Below are positions 22,898-35,379 of a DNA stretch of 64,000 nt, piece after piece. The position numbers and the translations under genes are program-made. The DNA comes from Hevea brasiliensis (taxonomy: Eukaryota > Streptophyta > Magnoliopsida > Malpighiales > Euphorbiaceae), in the NCBI RefSeq assembly GCF_030052815.1, contig NC_079505.1:3753736-3817735 (forward strand). The letters run 5' to 3'. The notes beneath the pieces are model-generated. The model was not told where the DNA came from and did not search any database. It saw nothing but the letters and a program-made list of their open reading frames with translations. Position 1 is the first letter of the stretch, and each line of letters opens with the position of its first letter.

Positions 22898-25800
22898 TGT
22901 AATACCCCCTTATCCGATCTACAGTGTAGCCGAGTAAAGGAATGTCGTATTCTGTGACGAAGAACCTAATCCTATCTTATTCCATTTATGATCAATTTAT
23001 TTCATCATAATTTAATTAAGAAAATTTTTAAATGGAAACTGCAAGATTTTCCCCATATTATTAACATTTGACCTATTAAAGATTTGACCTACTAACAATA
23101 TTCATATCATAAAGTCTCATATTTGCAATAATTTCAACATCACCACTCATATTCTCAATTCTCATCCATTTCTATACATAAATTTCTTTCTCCACATTCA
23201 TTTACAAAATATACATATTTATTATACATCTCAAAATTTAAATTACAAATTTTGTATTTAATTACAATGCATCATGAGCATGCACTACTGTGGCCCATAT
23301 GGTATCTACCAGAATTATGTGATGAGGTGACAATAATTTCTATTGTAGATCTGCGCCAAAATCCCTATCCAACGTCTATTGGGTCTTATCGCTTGGACCT
23401 GCACAAGGGGAAATCGTCGGATAAGTATTTCTGCTTAGTGAAAATACCATATACAAAACAAAAATAATTTCATGCTTGTATGAAGTAAGAAAATGCTCAT
23501 TTAAATATTCATAAATCATTTTAAGAAGAATGTAGAGTCTATAACATTAAATCTTTGTAGTCATTTTATAATATTTTATTTTAAATTGTTATCTTTATGA
23601 TCACAACGGGAAGCTTCACTACAGTACTCATAGTAACCTATGACAGACGGTATATAGATTGGATAGTGGGACTCATGACACTGACCACTCGGTGGCTCTG
23701 GTCGATTTAACACAGGCTTTTATTCTTGGTACTGACCACTCAGTGGCTCTGACCAATACAACACTAATGTTCATCCTCGGTACTGACCACTTGGTGGCTT
23801 TCACCAGTATAACACTGATTTTCATTTTCGGTACTGATCACTCAGTGGCTCTGACCGTTAACATGCCCACTTAGCCAATCCTATACCCATTGTCTACGTT
23901 CACTTGGCTCATCTTTGATAATTTCTAGATTTGGTACCTCAATTTTCTTAATAGATTTGGCTAAGGTACAGTAGGAATTAGGCCATATTTTCTTCATAAG
24001 AATTGTAGATCTATGTCTTATGTTCATTTTGTCTTTAGAATCATTCAATTTTCATTTGTGTAACTTGAGTTATGGCCATTTTGCCAAAACTGTTCAGGTG
24101 ACCAAATCTCAAGTTTTTAGGTCACTTTCAGAATCCAGGCAGATTTCTGGACTTACTTTTTCAAGAAAATTTATATAGGTTATAGTCATAATTTAGCATC
24201 ATGGTCTCCATATGAATTGTTCCCCTGTATTTCAGAATTACACAGGTTCAATATTTGCTCAATTTGGAGTTTTGTAGAGTAAGTTATGCTCAATTTAGTG
24301 TGTACTATTCATTTGGTCATTTTTCAAGGTTTTAGAGTTTACATTTTCGAATTCCAACTAACATTTAGGTATCTTTCGATCAGTTTTAGGTTAAGGATTC
24401 TTCATGAAAGTTGTTCCTCTATATCGTAGCTTTTCAACGAGGTAAAATTTATCTCATTTGGAATTATATACAATGAGTTATGTCCAGGTAAATAAGACAG
24501 GTTCAAATGCATTACTATACAATCACAGGACAGGTTTTGAGCAGTTTTTGGGGCCCAGATTTGGACAAGTTGCACTTTGAATTTGTCATTTTGATCTTCC
24601 AAAAAATTATTCCTTTATGTCTAAGATTTCAACAAATCAAGAATTACCTAATTTGGAGTTTCCTAGAGTGAATTATACTTATTCTAATCCGGACTGTCCA
24701 CAGTGCCCTGTACTTAGGTTTCAAGTGTTGTAACTCAACTTCTAGCAATTAATTCAAGTATCTACACATAAAATTAGGGCAATTTGTCTTCATGAAAGTT
24801 TTAGCATATTGTCTTATCTTTAACTTGCCATTAGTTTCACGTCAATTGGAGTTATTTGGCTCAAGTTATGAGCATTTATCTCTACTAGACTCAAGCTGTC
24901 TAGATTTCACAGTTAATGCACAAAATCAATTCATTTAATTTCTTCAACAAATCATTAATATTTCTCAATCAATACACATCAAATAATAATAAAACAACCA
25001 TAATAGTATTAATTAGGCTTCATACTAAGAAAACCCTAATTGTATAAAGCCCTAACTAACTTAGTAATAACTTCAAAATCATGAAATTTTTAGCACTAAC
25101 CTTGATTTCAAAGCTTAATCCACCTCACTAAACTTTCAATTCACCAACAACTTGATTCTCCTTCTTGGTCTCCCCAAACCAAGATTCCTTATTCCCAAAT
25201 CTTCTAAATTTCTTTGACTTTTTGCTTGCTCTCTTCAAATGAGGGCTTGATACAACGTTTTCTATCAATTTCCTAGGAAAATTATGGATAAATTCATGGA
25301 TTTGGAAGCTTGAAATGAAGCTTTCATGGAGAAATGAAGAGAGGGAGTGGACGACAAGGATGGATGGGAAGAAGATGATATTTGTCTCTTATAATTGATA
25401 TTTATATTATTTAATCCCCTAATGGCAAACTTGTAAATATAGGAAAATGGCAAACTTGTAATTATATTGAAATCCCTAATCATTAGATTTTGACTTTTCA
25501 TTTAATTATGTTTAATTTCATAATTATGATTAATTAAATTAATCCAACTTCATTAACTTAATTATTCACATTTTTAGTTAATATTGAACCTTTAAATTTA
25601 ATTGACCAAATTTTACTCTTACCGGGCTTCTGTTCATCTTTTCTATAATACTTGATAAGTCCTTAACTTCGCTTTTTACATTGGTTTTTACTCTGCTTAT
25701 TTGAACTTATTTCTTTTTATTTATTTGACTTATGAATTCATAATAATATTTTAATTAATCCTTAATTAAGAGTCTTACAAGATCCTACATGGATTGGAGT

Positions 25801-26040
25801 AGGAACCATAGCCATAGTCACTTCCCAGCGGAGTTACTTATCACTGGGACTTATGCTCATTTAACTGATTTAAACTCCACTTCTTTTATTTTTTTTCTTC
25901 AATCTTACTTGGTCTTTATTAATTTAAATTATGACTTCTTGCTTAAATTTAAGCATAGTTCCAGACATCCCAGCCGTTTGGACAGATATTAGTCATCGGA
26001 ACAGGAGAATGTACGGAGCTACCTATAGCGGGGTGTTACA
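22898..26040 (-). mobile_element. solo LTR of a Tekay-like chromovirus, TSD CATGC
   Basis: A 3143-bp LTR, minus orientation. On the plus strand it starts TGTAATACCCCCTTATCC and ends GCGGGGTGTTACA. Perfect 5-bp duplications, CATGC, lie at 22893-22897 and 26041-26045, so both LTR ends are intact while the interior has gone, as after LTR-LTR recombination. The block near CTACAGTGTAGCCGAGTAA is shared with the LTRs at 30200, 40835, 48797 and 54742. It contains a 51-bp minisatellite at 23680-23883 and degenerate ~200-bp units at about 24060-24900. Confidence 0.9.
23680..23883 (+). repeat. 51-bp minisatellite, 4 copies, inside the solo LTR
   Basis: Units start with ACTGACC (ACTGATC in the last) at 23680, 23731, 23782 and 23833, exactly 51 bp apart. 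Each carries CACTCAGTGGCTCTGACC or a close variant. Since 51 is 17 codons, one frame stays open across the array (71 codons with a TDHSVAL-type repeat). That open frame is a by-product of the period, not evidence of a gene. Confidence 0.95.
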
Positions 26041-26045
26041 CATGC

Positions 26046-26517
26046 TGTTTGTTTTGCAAAGCCTCTTGAATTGTCCTTCTAAAATAACTACTTATACATG
26101 TACCTTACTCAAGATCATTGGTGATCTTATTTGGCCATTGTAGCTTTAGCAAGACTTTTCTCTATGCTAAAAGCGCTTGTACCTCTCAATTCCATGATAT
26201 TGTGAACTTCCCACTTACTTTGTACCACTAACAAGGTCCTTGTATCAACTCCTACCTATCTCATTGGTAATCAGATGTGTAGAGTTCCATCCAAAAGCCA
26301 AACATTCCTTACACCATCTATTTATATTAGAAAGTGAACTGGTCTCTCCTCTGACATAACAAAAGTTTGTGTATTCTCAAGCCACCCAGTCAACACGACT
26401 TATCATTTCCTCGTCCTTTCCTGACAAGGGAGTTTCTTGATTTTTGCTTCAAACTTCTTATTATCTGATGTTCTTCCCGACACATTGGCACTTCGATCGA
26501 GGCTCTACCTATGGCAC
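26046..26517 (-). other. interior remnant of the older gypsy element (right part)
   Basis: Sequence between the solo LTR duplication and the point where integrase homology of the next element begins (about 26522). It does not align with the corresponding part of the 11-kb chromovirus. The minus strand has several short open stretches but no motif I can name. Confidence 0.4.
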
Positions 26518-26521
26518 TTTG

Positions 26522-29500
26522 ATTTCCATTCAGGTATGCGTATAGGCTGTAGTAAACCCGATGGAACTTGATGTTCTACCTTGACTTGCTGATATGTCAA
26601 GCATTTAGTCACATAGTCAGCTATGTCCTTCTTCATACCAGGCCACCAATAATGAAGCTTCAGATCATGATACATTTTTGTACTTCATGGGTGCATAGCA
26701 TAAACACTGGTGTGCGCCTCTTTTAGAATACTGGCTTTCAATTCCCTATCATCTGGTACACACACTCTTCCTTTGTAGTACAGACACCCATCTGCTTTCA
26801 CCTCATAGTCAGTTGCCTTCCCTTCTGAGATTTTGCTCATAGCAGTCATTAACTTCTCATCTACCTTCTGCCCATCTAAAATCTGCTGTAGCAGGTTTGG
26901 CCTCACTTGCAACTTAGCCAAAATAGCTCCATCTCGAGCCAAGGATAGACGGGCATCCAATGATCTCAAAGCTATGATGGATTTTCCGCTCAAAGCATCA
27001 GCAACTACATTTGCCTTCCCAGAATGGTAGTCAATCACACAATCATAGTCCTTCAGGAACTCAATCCATCTCCTCTATCTAAGATTGAGCTCCTTCTGGG
27101 TTGGCAAATATTTTAGACTTTTGTGGTCTGTGTAAATGTAGCACTTTTCACCATACAAGTAGTGCCTCCATATCTTCAGTGCGAAGATAATTGCTACAAG
27201 TTCTAAATCATGGGTAGGGTAATTCTATTCATATGGCCTTAGCTGCCTGGAAGCATAGGCGACCACCTTCCCCTCTTGCATCAATACACACCCTAACCCA
27301 TTATGAGAGGCATCACTGTAGACCACAAAGTCCTTTCCTGACACTGGCTGTGTTAACACTGGTACCTCTGTCAACATAGCCTTCAACTTCTCAAAACTAG
27401 CCTGACACTTGTCATTCTAGTTAAATCTGACATTCTTGTGTAATAACTTGGTCATTAGAGTAGCTATTAAAGAAAATCCCTTCACAAATCTTCTGTAATA
27501 CCTAGCTAGCCCCAAGAAACTTCTGACCTCAGTTGTATTTCTGGGAGGCTTCCATTCCATCACTACTTCTATTTTCTTGGGAACCACTCTAATCCCATCA
27601 GCTGACACTCTGTGTCCAAGGAATGCAATCTCATTCAACTAGAAGTTACACTTGGACAACTTAACATATAGCTTCTTTTCTCTCAAGGTTTGCAAGACAA
27701 TCCTCAAATGCTCATCATGTTCTTCCCTGGTCTTGGAATACACCAAAATATCATCAATAAAGACCACTACGAACTGATCTAAATATGGATGGACGATATG
27801 GTTCATAAGGTCCATGAATGATGCTGGTGCATTTATTAGGCCAAAGGGCATCACCATGAACTCATAATGCCCATATCGGGTCCTGAATGCAGTCTTTGGC
27901 ACATCTGCATCCTTCACCCTCAACTGATGATACCCTGATCTGAGATCAATTTTAGAAAATACTCCTGCTCCCTTCAACTGATCAAATAGATCATCAATTC
28001 TAGGCAACGGATACTTGTTCTTCACAATCACTTTATTCAACTGCCAGTAATCGATGCATAACCTCAAAGTCCCATCCTTCTTCTTTACAAACAGAACCGG
28101 AGCTTCCCATGGTGACACACTGAGGCGTATGAACCCCTTATCCAGGAACTCTTGCAACTGGATTTTCAGCTCCTTTAACTCAGTAGGTGCCATCTTATAA
28201 GGAGCAATAGAGATTGGTGTTGTACCCGGCAGTATCTCAATAGTAAATTCGACTTCCCTTTTTGGTGGCAAGCCAGGCAATTCTTCAGGGAACACATCTG
28301 GGAAGTCTCTTACTGTGGGTATGTCACACAGATCTGGCTTAGCCTGCCTAGTATCCACCACATGTGCTAGGTAGGCTTCACAGCCTTTTTTTATCAGTTT
28401 TCTTGCAACTGTGGCTTAGATGATATTGGACAAGAAATCTGTCCTTTCCCCTACAACTGTGATCTCATTACTTTCAGAAGTTTTTAAGGAAATTCTCTTC
28501 AATTTACAATCAACCATTGCCTGATAACGTGACAACCAGTCCATTCCCAAAATCACGTCAAACTCATGGAAAGGCAATTCAATCAAGTCTGCCAAGAATT
28601 CATACCCCTGAATCCTTAACGGGCAACCTTTGTATACCTTGTTCACCACCACACTGTGGCCCAATGGATTAGTGACCAGAATGTCTTGGTCACTCTCCCC
28701 TACTAGTATCCCCCTTTTTACGGGTAGGTTGATGCAGATGTATGAATGAGTGGATCCTGGATCCACCAATACATGCACAGATGTGTTGTAGAGGGAAAAC
28801 ATACCCCTGATGACGTCCAGGGCATCTTGCTCCTCCTGAGCTCTCATGACATAAGCTCTGGTAGGTGCTCTGACCTCTGGCCTCTCAGTTGGCTCAGATG
28901 CAAGTCTCTGTGATGGACCAACTGCCTCAAATTTACAGGACTTCCTACCCCTTTGAGGTGCAGGGGCAGGTCTATCTACTTGTGCTGGAGTAGCTGTGGC
29001 AGTTCTGCCTGGACAGTTCCTTAACTGATGCTCTGTCGACCCACAACCTTAGGCAGGCACCCGTCACTCTCCAACACTCCCCTTTATGCCACTTCAGGCA
29101 GTGTGGACAAGTAGAAGATGCTGGGGCTGGTCCCCTGAACACCGTCCCTAGAGAGCTGCCCACTGATGTTGTGGACTGACCTCTCCTAGGTGTGAACTGT
29201 GGCTTGGGCCCCTGGGACTGACCCTGACCTTGAGGCTGACCTGAACTCTGAGTAGGTGGACATTTGAACTTCTTCCCAGGTGCAGGAGATGAGCTAGACT
29301 GACCTGAGCCCCTCTTCTGTTGTCTCTCTCTCCTGATCTGCTCACTTATTCTAACTTTCTCAACTTTTACTGCAGCTTCCACTAACTTGGTGAAGTCTGT
29401 TATTCCCAAGGCAGTGATCATTATCTTTATGTTGTCATTTAGCCCATCTTCAAATCTTTTACACCTTTTGGCCTCATTAGGGACTATCTCACTTCCATAA

Positions 29501-30072
29501 CGGCTTAGTCTAACAAATTTTTTTTCATACTCTACCACTGTCAGCTGTCTTTGCCTCATGTTAATGAATTCTCTTCTTCTCCCTTCTAGATATACACTAC
29601 CCACATACTTCTTTCTGAACTCTGAGAGGAAGAAGTCCCATGTTATTTGTTCTGGCTGTACTTCACTGGACACTGTATCCCACCATTGATGTGCATCATC
29701 TTGCAGTAGAGATACAACGGCTTCTAGGCTTTGCTCTGGGGTGTAGTGGAGTTATTTTAAAACTCTTCCTATTCTGTTCAACCAATTCTCAGCTGCAACA
29801 GAATCATCTTCTCTCTTGCCAAAAAAATCAACTGCTCCAAGTTTTCTCAGTTTTTCCAGATGGGATTTCTGCTGTGGAGGTGGTGGTGGTGGCATTACCT
29901 CTGCCATTTGTTTGAAAAATTCGGCCATTCACTGAAACATGTCCTGTGGAGGTTGAGCAGGCTCTGCTGGAGCTGGTGGAGTAGGTTCTCCCCTACCCTC
30001 AGTTTCAGCTGCTGCAGGTGGAGCATGACTCTCCACTTCCTCCTCAACTACCCTCTGAGATGTGGGGTCCAT
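26522..30072 (-). pseudogene. gag-pol of the truncated chromovirus
   Basis: Retrotransposon polyprotein, broken by stops and frame breaks. The gag ATG is at 30072-30070. The gag core spans about 29673-29300 (MRQRQLTVVEYEKKFVRLSR region), followed by a basic Ser/Gln/Pro-rich tail and a CPHCLKWHKGEC zinc knuckle near 29090. Protease lies at 28847-28416 with active-site DPGSTHSY. Reverse transcriptase is at 28361-27639, with the FIDD catalytic box at 27761-27750. RNase H follows at about 27360-27060. The integrase zinc-binding region starts near 26740 and is cut at 26522. Stops separate the reverse transcriptase palm from the following segment (27639-27641) and occur elsewhere. It cannot encode a working polyprotein. 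Confidence 0.88.
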
Positions 30073-30182
30073 ATCCTAATCAAAATAACAAAGACAAACA
30101 GAGCTGCATTAGTGTTACCTTGACTCTTACAAATGCAATGCATGGTATCGACTCGATCTAGACCCAGAAACGCCTAAACCGT

Positions 30183-30194
30183 GCTCTGATACCA
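30183..30194 (-). promoter_or_regulatory. primer-binding site of the truncated chromovirus
   Basis: TGGTATCAGAGC on the minus strand, five bases after the 5' LTR end. It is complementary to initiator tRNA-Met and would prime minus-strand DNA synthesis. Confidence 0.9.
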
Positions 30195-30199
30195 CTAAA

Positions 30200-33100
30200 T
30201 GTGACACCCCTTACCCGTCTACAGTGTAGCCGAGTAAGATATGCCACACAGTATACCGGAACACCATATTTTATCTCAATTATTTTTATCCTTCTTTAAC
30301 TTATTTCTTCATGGTTATGAAGTGCAATTTGTGAAATTTAACTCATTTAAGTCATTTATTGAAATTATAAATTCATTTGAGGTTTCGAAAATTTTATAGA
30401 AAATCCGGCAGAATACCGGCTAAAAATGGAGAAAACAGTTCTTCGGAACCTGTGAAAAACACTTCCAAAACATTTCCCATCATTCTCAAACTCCATTATA
30501 TCAACATAATCTCAATATTTCTCAACCATTTCTCAAAAATTCTTCTATTTGTCATTCATTCATTTCACATAATAATCATGTACAAATCACACACAAATAC
30601 TCAATTTTTATTTATAAACACAAATTACAAACATTTGCATTAATACCAACATATATTACATGAGTTTCAGCTATACATGAGAAAATAAGAGTTTAATTAC
30701 AAAATACAGACAGTACACAATACCAAAATGGGACCTAGTGTCCTACCAATGCACTGAAGTCTGTGAGGTGACACGGAAACTATGTAGATATGTGAACAAG
30801 CCTCACCTAGTCTGTGGTCTGCTGGGCTCTCTGTCAGTCTCTCCTGAACCTCTGCATGGCAAAAAGCAACGCGCTAAGCAATAATGCTTAGTGGTGCCAA
30901 TAATAAAATAAAAAGAACTAAAAGAAAATAAATATGTAGCGTATATATACTGATGTCTCATGCAAACAAATTTTCGATAATTATTTGTAGTCTATTTATT
31001 TGGCACTTGTTATATCAATTATTTCATTAAATTTATCAACTTCTATTTTTGGTTGCCCAAGTAACCTATACTGGATGACTGGATTAGATAAACGGGTAAA
31101 CTGGCACTGAGTACTGAGTACCTCGGGCAGTTACACCATCGGTCACGTATGTATCTCTCGGTGTGCAATAGAACAGCTGATAAGCTGTAATAAACATTAG
31201 GCACAAGGCCAAATATCATCATAATATCAGAATGGCTAAAAGCCATAAAATAACAGAATGGCATAATGCCATGTGCAGTATTGCTAACTGAACCCTATTG
31301 GCATGCCAACCTATCTAAACCAATTTTACTAGGTGTACTAGGGCACATTATAAAGTTATTGATTGAATTTTCATGTTTTACATGTAAGTTTACTATTCAT
31401 TTTACTATTTAGGTCAAATTATTGACTTTCCAATGGATAATAGTTATATAAGTCCTAATCACATAAATTTACCACATTTTGGTTCCCAAAAGTGTTGGCA
31501 TTAGTTGCCAATTCATACTTCTAACCAATGGAGAATAAATCAAAATTTCAGTTTTTGGGTGCTAGAGTTCACTATTCCATTAGGCCATTCTACAGTGAGC
31601 ATTTGGCTAAGTGTTCTTAATCAAAGTTATTCTTTATTGTGTCTAGTTACATTACACTTTTTGAATCACTCTATTTGGAGTTTTGTAGCTCAAGTTATGG
31701 CCTAAATACCATAACTGGCCGGATTACAATTTTTCCAGAATTTCTAGGCAGAATCAATTCTACAGTTTTTGTACACTGATTGTAGGTGAGTTTTTGGACA
31801 TGTTATGGTCAAAATTTGGGTTTGTTTTCTTCATAAAAGTTGTAGGGCTATGTCTCAGCTTTCTATCGGTATAAAATTCAGGTCAATTGGGTCTTTCTAC
31901 ACTGAGTTATAACTAAATAAATAAATACTGTTCATTTAGTTATTTTCCAGAGACTGCATATTGGTCACTCGGATTAGGTCAATTTTTAGAGCTTCTTAAG
32001 TTGGTTTTCTGGGTAGGGTTCCTTCACAAAAGTTGTGGCACTATGTATCTAGTTTCACCTCCAATTTGCGTTGCACCAATTGGAGCTACACAAGTTCAGT
32101 TAAGGCTCTCTAAACACACTGGACTCCAGGAGTCCGGACTGTAGGACACAAGGTAGCCTACCCTTTCCAATATTCAATGACTCAATTCACTTCATATTCA
32201 GTTTAAAACTTACCAAATGGTCACTAATTGACCATTAAAATGTTCCTACACCATTATAGGAGCAAAACCTCAATTTGGTCAAAACCCTAAGTTCTCAATT
32301 TCTCTATTCTTCCATTAACTTACAATTCAAGGTGCTAAGTGTTAATTTCATATCAAAGGGCAGCTTATATACTCTTTTAATCCAAAGAAATCATCAAAAC
32401 CCTCATAAGTCCATGGCTGCCGAAAATTGGGTGACACTTCAACATGTTTATTTTTGATAGAATTCACATATCCTAGTTTAGTTTATCATTCTAACAAGAA
32501 ATTTGAAAGAAAGAGAAAAGGAATTGGACACTAACCTTGTTAGAGCTAACTCCCAAGTTTGCAAAAACTTCCTTTTTCTTCTTCTTTTTGCTGGCTAGAG
32601 AGAGTTTAAGATGTAAGAAGCATTTTTTTGTGAAAGAAGCTAGTGGTTTTATGGTGTGTTTGTAAGAGAATTCTAGTGAGAAGGAGGAGCGACAATGGAG
32701 GTGTGTGTAGAGAGAGAGGTGTCTCCGCTGAATGGGGAAGAAGAGAGCAGAATTTGTTTCATTAATTTGACTTCTTTTTCCCATTTTAAATGAATTTAAG
32801 TGTGTTGTTAATTTGTAATTGGTTCATAAGGTTTTATTGTGTCATTTTTGCATAGGCATGATGTCATAATTGGATATTTGTTTCTATTTTCTTTTTCTTC
32901 CTTTTCTACCCATTTTTAATTAATTTTTTATCAATATTTATTCACATTTTATGTTATAATAATTATTTACTTAACTGGACAAGTCGACCAAAAATCATCT
33001 CTGAACACGAAATGACTAAAATGCCCTCCATTTGGCTTATTGAGCCAAAATCGTCTGTACCGATCGAAAAAATTTTCTAAGCCTTTTCTTGACATTCTAA

Positions 33101-33410
33101 TGCCATACAAACCTCAATGACTCTTCTCTGGAGTCCAAAAAATTATCTTATGAATTTTCTCCCGGGTTTAGGGCTCCTAGCTGTGAGGACCACAACTTCC
33201 CATTGGGTTACCCATCGCTAGGGCACCGGCTCATTTAACTTGGTTGTATTTTATTTCTAAAATTTTTTCTATATTTTTCTTGTTAATATTTGAGTTAATT
33301 ATGGCTCCTCACTTTAGTCTAAATATTTTTTCAGATGTTCTAGCTATCCGGACTGACACCGGTCACCTGAACAATAGAATGTACAGAATTGCTACAGTGA
33401 GGGTGTTACA
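30200..33410 (-). repeat. 5' LTR of the truncated chromovirus
   Basis: A 3211-bp LTR, plus-strand ends TGTGACACCCCTTACC and GAGGGTGTTACA. It is closely similar to the solo LTR at 54742-56557 (shared first 65 bp with few changes), so both belong to one subfamily. Confidence 0.88.
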
Positions 33411-34184
33411 CTACCGCCCCTTGAACCTACCATTTTACCATAACTTGTCCTAAACATTCCTTAGTGTTCCTTTTATACCATTCATTTTTATCTTTTCTCA
33501 CTTTGTGCCTTTTTTTGAAGATATCTATCCCATTAACATTAACTTTAACCTTTTTATTATTTCTTAATCCTAACTTGATTGCCAACTCCATTACTTCCAA
33601 AATTCTAACTCTGTGATTGGTTGCTACTGGCACATATAGCATATAGTATCACAATATAGTACTAACCTACAACTCATTTTATGAAACTCAGGCAATTCAC
33701 CATGGATGATCCTTCCTGTACCTCCTTCCTAATTTGACCATCAAAATATTATCATTCCCTACTATCCTTTGTAGGGAATTGCTCTTCATGCTTAGATAGG
33801 TATTCTTGAACCTATAAGTTCCACTTGAGCTATCATGGTGGTAAGAAATGTGTGTTATACCATAATCCCAGACAAGATACCTTATGCATTCATTTTTCTT
33901 GATATAGCCATATCTTTTGCCTACTGCCTTCCAGACTTCAGCCTCAAATCTACCCATGTCTCTTGATCTTCCTCTTCAATTTTTCATCATCTCTTCACAA
34001 CTAATGCGCTCTATTGTAAGATATCAGTTGTACCTACATTTTGCTGTACTATTGTCTTATTTGACATATCATCTTAGAATTTATAGTCTCTTCTTATTCT
34101 CCATTTGTCCTCCATACTTATAATCACTTGTTTAGTGCCCATTATACTTTGCTATATTCTAAAAGATAAAGCATTGATAGATTC
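33411..34184. other. unassigned sequence between two chromoviruses
   Basis: About 770 bp with two minus-strand open frames, of 71 and 86 codons, that show no motif I recognise. It may be more of the older minus-strand gypsy element whose 3' LTR is at 19876-22573. That is inference from position only. Confidence 0.35.
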
Positions 34185-35379
34185 TGTAATGTCCCAAGAA
34201 TTCCGAGCTCTGAATAGTACTATTTCCGGTCTGTGAATAGTATTATTCAAAGCTAGCTCGATGACTAAAATGAGATGGAAATTAATTAAGATAAGCAAAA
34301 TAAAAACTGATGTGACTATCAGATTATGGACTTGATTGGTATTATTGAAAAAGATAGACTATAATCCGATCAAGGGCATTTTGGTTAATTCACTTAAAGA
34401 GTTAACTTTTGACCGAAATGTTAATTAAAATTAAGTGAGATACATGTGTTGGAATGGAACTTAATTAATCAAAAGGGGTATAAAATAATTAGAATGTTAA
34501 AAATTAGAATTGGAAATTAATAATTAGCATATTATAAGAATTTAATACTTAAAAAAATATAATAGGATAATTATCTAATAGAAGACAAAATGTTTAATTA
34601 AAGTAAATTTACTTTTAAACATCATTATCACCATCATCAACTCATCTTATCTTCATCTTCTCCCAATCTTGCCGTCATTCTCTCTCTCTCTCTCATTCAT
34701 TTCCTCCATTGAAGCTCCATTTTTAAGCTTCAAATACCTAAATTTCCTCCATAATTTTTATAGCAAACTAAGAGAAAACTTTGAATTAAGCTTTGGATTG
34801 AAGAGAACAAGCAAGAAATCCAAGAAATTTGGAAGAATTGTGACGGAGAGGTGAAGACCAATTAAGGTAAGTAGTGAATTAAGCTTCTTTAATTGTGAAT
34901 TTATGGAATTCATGTTTGATTGTGAAGATTTATATGAAAATTGATTGAAATTTATAGGGGTATTTGAAGGGAGGAATTTCGGTTGGGAGACTAAGGAAGA
35001 GGATCAAAGTCTTTGATGAATTGAAGAGTGATTGGGGTTGATTAAAAGTTGGAAAAAAGGTTAGTGCTAAGAATTTCACTAATTTTAGAAGTTTTACTAC
35101 TTGAGTTAGGGCTTCTATGCAATTAGGGTTTTCATTATATGAGGTCTATTTAATGCTATTTGGCTGGTATTATAACTATTTGATATGAATTGATTGAGAA
35201 ACATAAACGAGTTGTTGAAGAAACTAAATGAAATGGGTGTTGGATATTATGGGTGAGTCTGGATAGCTTAAGCCCAGGGGAGTTAAATGCTCATATCTTG
35301 AGCTACATAACTCCAATTAATGTGAAACCAATGGCAATTTAAAGCTAAGACAATATACTAAAATTTTTATGAAGATAAG

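Larger units (their letters stand above)
26522..33410 (-). mobile_element. Tekay/Del-like chromovirus, 3' truncated
   Basis: Minus-strand Ty3/gypsy element with a full 5' LTR (33410-30200), primer site, gag, protease, reverse transcriptase, RNase H and the start of integrase. Homology to the complete element at 40835-51895 stops near 26522, just after the TGGAAAT codons that precede the integrase catalytic core. The rest of integrase, the chromodomain and the 3' LTR are missing. The flanks CTACC (33411-33415, and 26508-26512 on the left) are identical, which may be chance. Confidence 0.85.

Noticed and set aside
23659..23874. 71-codon open frame with 17-residue repeats
   Set aside because: Created by a 51-bp minisatellite in a solo LTR; no other sign of a gene.
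22898..33410. Reading the LTRs at 22898-26040 and 30200-33410 as the pair of one intact element
   Set aside because: The left LTR is flanked on both sides by CATGC, so it is a separate solo LTR; there is also no polypurine tract at 26041 and integrase homology stops at 26522.
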